A DNA stretch of 64,000 nt from Eudorina sp. 2006-703-Eu-15 (taxonomy: Eukaryota > Chlorophyta > Chlorophyceae > Chlamydomonadales > Volvocaceae): the NCBI GenBank assembly GCA_003117195.1, contig BDSI01000005.1, positions 1,534,857 through 1,598,856 on the forward strand, in the 5' to 3' direction. Positions 58,079 through 64,000 of this stretch are shown one piece after another. The position numbers and the translations under genes were made by a program. The notes under the pieces are model-generated. The model made no database searches, was not told the DNA's origin, and was given only the letters and a program-made list of their open reading frames with translations. The stretch's first letter is position 1. Each line of letters opens with the position of its first letter.

Positions 58079-59927
58079 ATGGCGACCATGCTCGCTCAGC
58101 GCCAGACTGCTTTCGCGGGTACCCGCGTTGCGCCGAAGGTACACTTGCCGGCGCCATTCACAGACCCAAATGGAGTTTGAGCATGCGACTGCGCCCAATC
58201 TGGCTCCCCTTGCCCAATTGTCGCGCATAGAGCACGCCGTGCGCGTCGTCAGCGCAAGGAATTGCCAGCTTGGATGCTGGCCACCAATTTTGACCTTTCA
58301 CTGATCAGCAAAATGATCTCGCAAAACTTTCATTTTCGAAGTCATCCATGCAGCTCCTCTGCGCGAATCGGCCACCGTGCAAGCATATGGACCTCGATTT
58401 CTTTTCTCCTGCAAGATACTTGGAATGCAGTTTGGGGATCATAATCAATGCTATGTGTCTTTTGAATGCATCCTGCAGGCGCCGGTCCTGGCCGCCGCGC
58501 GGTCTCGTCAGTCCGTGCAAGCTCAGGCGCTGTTCGGCTTCGGTGGCGCCAAGGCGTCCGCTGGCGCGGGCGCTGCCACGCAGTTCATGATCTGCATTGA
58601 CTGTGAGTACAATAATTGGGGCGTTGGCGCTTCTGCAATTTCCTCGCCACAGGTGCTTACATTGCGCTCCTGCCTCCTGGTGCGCCTAAGCGGCGAATCG
58701 GTCGGGCACTAGATATGGCCTAAGCCGTCGGCATTGTCAGAAATTGGTGACGAATAAGAACCGACACTGTTAGTCGGTCAATTCGGATACCGTCACGTTC
58801 CGATGTGGGCCTTCCGTCAGACCTGGTCGGTCCTGGTCGGTCGTTTACCCGGCCCGCTTCCCTGTGCGTCCCTCCCCAGGCGGCTACATCTACGACGGTT
58901 CCCAGGAGTTCAAGTCCCTGCCGGGGTCGTACAAGTGCCCCGTCTGCAGCTCGCCGAAGTCCCGGTCAGTGTGGGGTTTGGTCAACAACGACCAGCCGTT
59001 TACCACCTTACCTGCACGCGTTGAGCTCGCCCCGCTTTTCCGGTTCTGCCCTGGGCAAGTGGGGCAGTCCTCGCGCCGTCCGCCGTCCAACACCCCGCCG
59101 GAAGGCCCCGAACCCGTCACCATTTCTGCATGGTTCCCGTGCTCCCCGGACGTCTTCCGAAGTCAGAAGTAACCGATGCGTGTCCTCGGGGGTCCTGCCT
59201 CTACTCCCCTGACACACGCTGTCGTACCACCGTCAGCGAGCGGGTCGGTCAGTGCCACCGTACCCATCACGACCGCGTGCATCATCGCTGCGCATCCATC
59301 CTGGCCCAGGAAAGTGCCCTGCGTTCGCCGGGGCTGTGAAAACCTGAAAAGGCTCCTGGCGGCGTTACTGGGGGCAGAGGGGCGCGGCAGGGGTTGAAAG
59401 GACAAACAGCAGAGGGGCAGGGGCGGGGTGTCGCGAGCTTTTCTGAAGGCGACCCAGATGAGGCAACCCAGATGAAGCGACCCAGATCGCCATTCGTGTT
59501 CTTCCACCGCACGTCACAACACGCTCTGGTGACAAGGAAATGAGCAGTCGCGCATGCTGGTCCCGGCGCCTGGGGCGGGCCAACATCATGTTTCATGGCC
59601 TCCATGTCGGACAGGCTGGTGAGGAAGCTTCCGCTGCCACCGATGACCCGCGGGGTCCGCTGTAACATCCTTAATAAAAAAAGGCTATGCCGTGTCGGTG
59701 GGGCTCCACTGGGGCTTCACTCCAGGGGGCCCCACGCGGCGCCTCTGGCCTTCAAGATGCACTGTTGGTTGCGTCCTGGCGTTCTGATCTCCTTATGCCC
59801 TGTCTTACGTCGTTGCGTGTGTCATGCCGCCTGCAGCTTCAAGGTGTACAAGGGCACCGACGTGAAGGGCAAGCCCAACAACGCGCCCGCGACCATGAAG
59901 AAGCGGAAGGACGCCAAGCAGTGGTGA
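58079..59927 (+). CDS. Plastid-targeted small rubredoxin-domain protein
   Basis: Exons 58079-58138, 58479-58602, 58880-58964 and 59837-59927 join in phase to 119 residues. An Ala/Arg/Gln-rich transit peptide (MATMLAQRQTAFAGTRVAPK, likely cleaved near SVQA) precedes the rubredoxin fold. Four Cys ligands for one Fe are intact: Cys59 and Cys62 in MICIDCGYIYD, Cys81 and Cys84 in YKCPVCSSPKS, with FKSLP between them. The C-terminus (FKVYKGTDVKGK.., ending MKKRKDAKQW) is basic and has no membrane segment. It therefore differs from the thylakoid-anchored RBD1 type and resembles the small soluble rubredoxin-like proteins of plants. It should be a one-electron carrier or Fe-binding assembly factor in the stroma; the partner is unknown. 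Intron 3 carries a dispersed-repeat copy. It follows the RGG protein gene on the same strand after 576 bp. Confidence 0.95.
59440..59690 (-). repeat. Dispersed repeat copy in rubredoxin intron 3
   Basis: The 3' part (59620-59675) matches 35095-35160: GTGAGGAAGC, then CACCGATGACCCGCGGGGTC and CGCTGTAACATCC, followed by an A-rich run. Three near-copies of GACCCAGATGA lie at 59452-59489. The similarity to the other family members is restricted to the terminal portion. Confidence 0.7.
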
Positions 59928-60807
59928 TCAGCTAGCCTTGCTGCCCTGTTGGTGTGGAACGAACAGATCTCTGTCGGTGTGGACCCGGGGCGCCTCAAAG
60001 CCGCTGCGAGCGCATGGCTGGGCAGCGGACGCATACGGCGTGCCAGGCGATTGTGCTGATGCATCGTTTGGCAAATCGATAGGCGGTCAGGGAAGTGCGC
60101 GCTGCGTGCAAGAAGAGCTTGTGCCGTGGAGCCCCCGTGGATTCGGATTTGAGCTTGGGTTCGGAGGAAGCACGAGCGCGCGGGCGGCGGAAAGCTTCGG
60201 TGGTGATGGTGGTGGTGGTGCTACTTGGCTTCGCTGGGATGTCCATGAAAGAAGTGTCTCGGCGGTGCGAGTTGACCCTTGTTGGCACACGAATGTGGGC
60301 ATCCTTCCACCACCGACGCCAGTGTGTGTCGGTAGCCTTGCGGCGAATGTGCAACGTCTGCAATCCATCGGACAGCAGTTGATTCGATGCAGGGACTCCA
60401 GGTCCTCCCTGTGTCCATGTGGGACTCGAGGTCCCTCCCGTATTCATGTGGCTGCAATTTTAGGGAGCATCGGTGATCAGCCGAATAGTTGCATTCCACA
60501 GTTCTTTCCACAGTTCTTCGTTACGTCATACTACTTCAGCCGAGCGATTTTGCAAGAGTTTTGCTGTGGCCGGACTTGTGTCCTCAGATCAGTGCATGGT
60601 ACGGGGTACCAGTAATGCACGGAAGAACCGCAGCCAACTTAGGATAACACCTTGTTACTTGCATGGAAAGTATAAATTGCTTGCTTTACCATTCAGGTTG
60701 CACCTAAATTTGCAAGTCGTGTACCGTTGTCGAAACCTTAATTCGGCTTCTCAATAGAGCAGTCGTGGAAACGTAATATATAGCTGCTTAATTTTCATCA
60801 GTGAATC

Positions 60808-63632
60808 ATGCAAACAGTGCAGCGAAGTTCTCGTCGCCGGCCTTTTACCACCGCGAACGTTCATCAGCTGCGCCGCGCACATGCATGCCGCGCTCAGAAC
60901 CAGGCGGTACTAGTGGCTCAGGCATCACCTCAGCCGAGGGTGAACGGGCTGCCACAACTGCCGACCCTCGACGGCAAGTAGCAGGTTTGCTGCACCATGC
61001 AACGCCCGTTCGTCCTCGCCTTACCGATGGCGGCTGTTGCAGGCGGGTATGAGGCCAGCGTCGCCTTCTCGAACTTCGCCAACTGGCTCCTACCCGGCAG
61101 CGTCATGCTGGGCCGATACCCGTACGTGGAGCCCAGCCGCTGCCTGCGCCGTGAGCAGGGAGAACAGCAGCTGGAACGCATCTTGCAGGAAGGCGTGACG
61201 ACCTTCGTGAGCCTGCAGGTGGGCAGCTAAGTCGCGAGTTTGGGGAACCATCCGGACCCGACCGGTCAGATCTCACGTCACGTACTTTCGCCGCCTTGCC
61301 GGATGCACGGACTTGACGACGGATGAGGCCCGCATTCCGGTGCCGAAACCCATTTCCTTCGGTTCCGCATCAAGTCCTGCGAAGCTCTGGCAGATACGCA
61401 AGTTGTAACGTAACGCATCAATACTGTCCCCGCGCCTCGCAGGCCGAGCTGCCGCCCCAGGAGAAGATGAAGCTCGCCGGGAAAAGCGGGTTCCTGCCGT
61501 ACAAGGCGACCGCGGATTTGATACGATCGGCGCTGAACGGGTGGGCCGGGCTGCCATGTCTGCTGGGCTTGGATGAGGGCGGCCCCACAAGGCGGTCGGA
61601 GGTGGCTGCATGAACCCCCCTCACCTGACGGTGTTCGTCAGCCCGGGTGCCCGAGGTGCTTTAGGGCCTTTTGTGAACAAGGCCGTGGCGGCGGACCCCC
61701 AACAAGAGTCCAGAGTACTTCTCATTAGTTGACGGCGGTTTCCCAGCACGAGCCCACAGGACATCTAAGTAGGCGGGCGGCTGGCGGATGCCTGCTGGCG
61801 GAACCCTGACTTGAGACCGTGTGCCGCCTGTCCGTATGCCGCCCCCGGCAGTCGGCCGGTGGTCGCTAACGGCTGACGCCTGGACCGCACCCCCTCCCCG
61901 CCGTGCAGGCCGCCTCCGATGGAGATTGTGGAGGGGCTCCGGAACCCCATGCTCGACAAGTTCCTCCCAGCGCGGGTAGGCCTGGGCGACGGGGCCTGGA
62001 CGACGGGGCCTGGGCGACTGGGCCATGGCACCTGGACGAGTCGTGCGCGCAAAGAGCCACATGCTGGTTCGGGTGGCTGGCGAAAGGGCGCGTGACAAGG
62101 CGATGCGGCGTGGGTGCTGGGTTTCTTTCCAGGGGATGGAGGCGGTCACAATTGCCCCTCAAGCCTGAAGGCGGGCCGCACACGATGGCGGTTGGTAAGG
62201 AATTCAACAATCGGCACACCAAAGGGATTGAAGGGATTATGGTTTAGGGCCCCCACGTCCGGGATGATGGGATGGGATGGGATGGGATGGGCCCACCAGC
62301 GGATCGTGATGCAACCTTCCGGCCTACTTACGTCGGTTGCGCCTTGCTGCGCTGCGCTGCTGGCGCTTCCCAACAGAAACGACACGGCCCGCAGTACAAC
62401 CCCGTGGAGCTGCAGTTCGTGCACTTCCCCATTGTGGACCTGGGTCTGCCCGGAAGCTCGGAGCTCTCGGGCTTGATCTCAGGTACGACAATCCGTCGCT
62501 TGCAGTACGGCCAGCAATGCGTCACTGACGACGCAACGCGCGGGGACCTGTTTGGGCCTTTTGGGGGATGGGATTCGGGCGGAGGGGGACAGTGGCGCGG
62601 CACGCCGACGCGGTCGTAACAACGTAACTTCAGTCAGCGCCTTAACAGCCTTCCCACACGTCATGTCCGTACCGCCGGGGAAGCACGCCGCGAGTTCACG
62701 CGAGCAAACCAAAATGATGGTGGAAGGTGCTCAATGCCGGGTCGCACTCGTGAGCTCACGGGGTCGATGCTCGATCCCGGGCGTTTGAACCGAGTAGATC
62801 CATCTAGGGTGCCGTATCGCATTCGGCAAATAAAGGGAAGTCCTGGTCCTACGGTAGTTACAGCAGCTGTTAAGGCATAACCTATGTCGTCGCAACCAAC
62901 GTGACGCCGCAGAGCTCGAGCGGCGGCTGGCAGCCGGCGAGAGGCTCTACATCCACTGCTGGGGCGGCCGCGGGCGGGCGGGCACGGTGGGAGCGTGCCT
63001 GTTGGCGCAGGCGTACGGGTGAGTGGCGCAGCGCACTGCTTTGGCTGGGGGGGGGGGAAACACGGCGGAAGGACGGATGGGATGTGGGTTTTGAGTTTGA
63101 GTTTGGATGTGGGTGGGCAGCAGGGGGTGCGCACAGCGGTCTTTCTCGCGGGCGGCAGGAGCCGGATGCATCTACACGGGTCAGCGGGCGGCAAGGGCTC
63201 CAGTGTTGGCTCGCGGTGCGTGGAGATTGGAGAGTTGTACAGCGGACGGGTGGGGTGCTGGCCGACGGGTGACAAGGAGCAGGGCAGATCTCGCTACTCG
63301 CGCACAGTCTGGTCGGTCTGCTGTCCTGCACGGCCCCATCCCGCTCCACCGCTGATGTCTTGAGCTGGAGGACACGCTGCCTTGTTATTGGCCACGGGGC
63401 GTGCAGCCACGCGCACATATCCACTGCCGCTGGTTGAGTTTGCTCGCATGTGCCGCACACCTCTGCCCGCAATGGTGTCGCACCTCGGACCTTCTGCAGC
63501 CTTCCGGCTGACGAGTGCCTGGAGCGTGTGCAGCGGGCGTTCGACACGCGACAAGACGGCGGGAGGCGCAGCCCGGAGACGGAGGAGCAGGTCCAATTTG
63601 TTCAAGAGTACGCCAAGGCTCTCAAGCAATAG
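60808..63632 (+). CDS. Dual-specificity/tyrosine phosphatase-like protein, possibly plastid-targeted
   Basis: Preferred exons are 60808-60939, 61054-61218, 61443-61540, 61909-61975, 62377-62482, 62913-63018 and 63500-63632, 268 residues. The phosphatase signature HCWGGRGRAG has the CX5R loop (Cys205, Arg211). An upstream Asp175 in FPIVDLGLP is a candidate general acid. Other blocks are FANWLLPGSVMLGRYPYVEP, GVTTFVSLQAELPPQEKM, PYNPVELQF-like YNPVELQFVHF and a C-terminal SPETEEQVQFVQEYAKAL. The first 44 codons (MQTVQRSSRRRPFTTANVHQ..) are Arg/Ser/Ala-rich like a transit peptide. Without the first proposed intron a TAG at 60979 separates them from the rest, and translation would then start at Met 60997, giving 243 residues. 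Exons from 61443 on are firm in phase; the start is not. Substrate unknown. Confidence 0.88.
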
Positions 63633-63735
63633 CAGGGCGAATTGGTGCTGGGGCTGAAGGGCTGTGGCGTTTGACGCCGAGGCTCTCGGTGTCTCGGACG
63701 AGCGGCGGTTGGAATCAGATGGTAGTTATCGCCGT

Positions 63736-63740
63736 TGTAA
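63736..63740 (+). terminator. TGTAA polyadenylation signal candidate
   Basis: TGTAA, the usual green-algal poly(A) signal, lies about 100 bases past the stop of the phosphatase gene. The same pentamer at the very end of the window (63996-64000) is an alternative. Confidence 0.5.
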
Positions 63741-64000
63741 TCCAACGTAGTTTGCGCTGAGCTTGGTGGACAAGGTTTCGTTTATGAGATTTTTTGTGTC
63801 CGTTTATTTTTTGAAGTGCGGTACGCTCATACGTTCATGATGTCGATTTGAAGGCGTCAAGACGACGTCGCACGTTTTGCACGTTTGTGTTGAAGGACTT
63901 ACTACTCCTTAGCTTTTACTATATGCAACTTGCATACGTTTAAGATCAAGACTCAGAGATAGGTAGGTCCCAAGGTGCGCGCGCTTTGCAAAACGTGTAA

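Overview
The window is nuclear DNA of a green alga, most likely a volvocalean (Chlamydomonas or a multicellular relative). The pointers are GC-rich intron-dense genes, many CA/GT and CAG microsatellites, a Pro-rich (hydroxyproline-rich type) wall protein, a ciliary dynein-assembly LRR protein, and short chloroplast-type transit peptides. No prokaryotic operons, CRISPR arrays, tRNA or rRNA genes were seen. All gene models below were assembled by eye from conserved residues, GT..AG (once GC..AG) boundaries and reading-phase agreement; none is backed by transcripts.

Layout, left to right. 1-2.78 kb: no convincing gene, simple repeats. 2.78-4.36 kb (-): four-EF-hand calmodulin/centrin-like protein, divergent from 4.95-12.64 kb (+): a DNAAF1/ODA7-type leucine-rich-repeat protein whose frame continues through an F-box-like segment and a Gln-, acidic- and Ala-rich tail (one fused gene or two adjacent ones). 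12.7-17.5 kb: no supported gene. 17.53-22.02 kb (-): secreted Pro-rich wall-type glycoprotein carrying an apparent 1-base frameshift. 22.0-25.6 kb: a dispersed repeat with inverted ends, otherwise empty. 25.66-33.27 kb (+): CUE / DUF1771 / Smr protein in 15 exons. 33.3-38.8 kb: sparse, one orphan exon and weak open frames. 38.87-40.53 kb (-): small CTD-phosphatase-like (FCP1/SCP/NIF) enzyme, divergent from 40.95-43.99 kb (+): exosome subunit RRP41, with a 33-bp minisatellite in its third intron. 44-46.9 kb: no supported gene. 46.88-49.23 kb (-): Mn/Fe superoxide dismutase with a secretory signal peptide, divergent from 50.40-57.50 kb (+): a 1168-residue plastid-type basic, acidic and RGG-rich protein of unknown function. 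58.08-59.93 kb (+): small plastid rubredoxin. 60.81-63.63 kb (+): dual-specificity phosphatase-like protein with a possible transit peptide.

These are ordinary single eukaryotic genes, not a pathway cluster. The shared themes are cilium (EF-hand candidate, DNAAF1-type), plastid (RGG protein, rubredoxin, perhaps the phosphatase) and extracellular matrix (wall protein, secreted SOD). Adjacent genes are repeatedly arranged head to head. At least one dispersed repeat family occurs five or more times, in introns and between genes. I found no clear sign of a wholly new multi-gene system; the best novelty candidates are the LRR/F-box-like fusion, the large RGG protein and the amidotransferase-like/Pro-rich wall protein.
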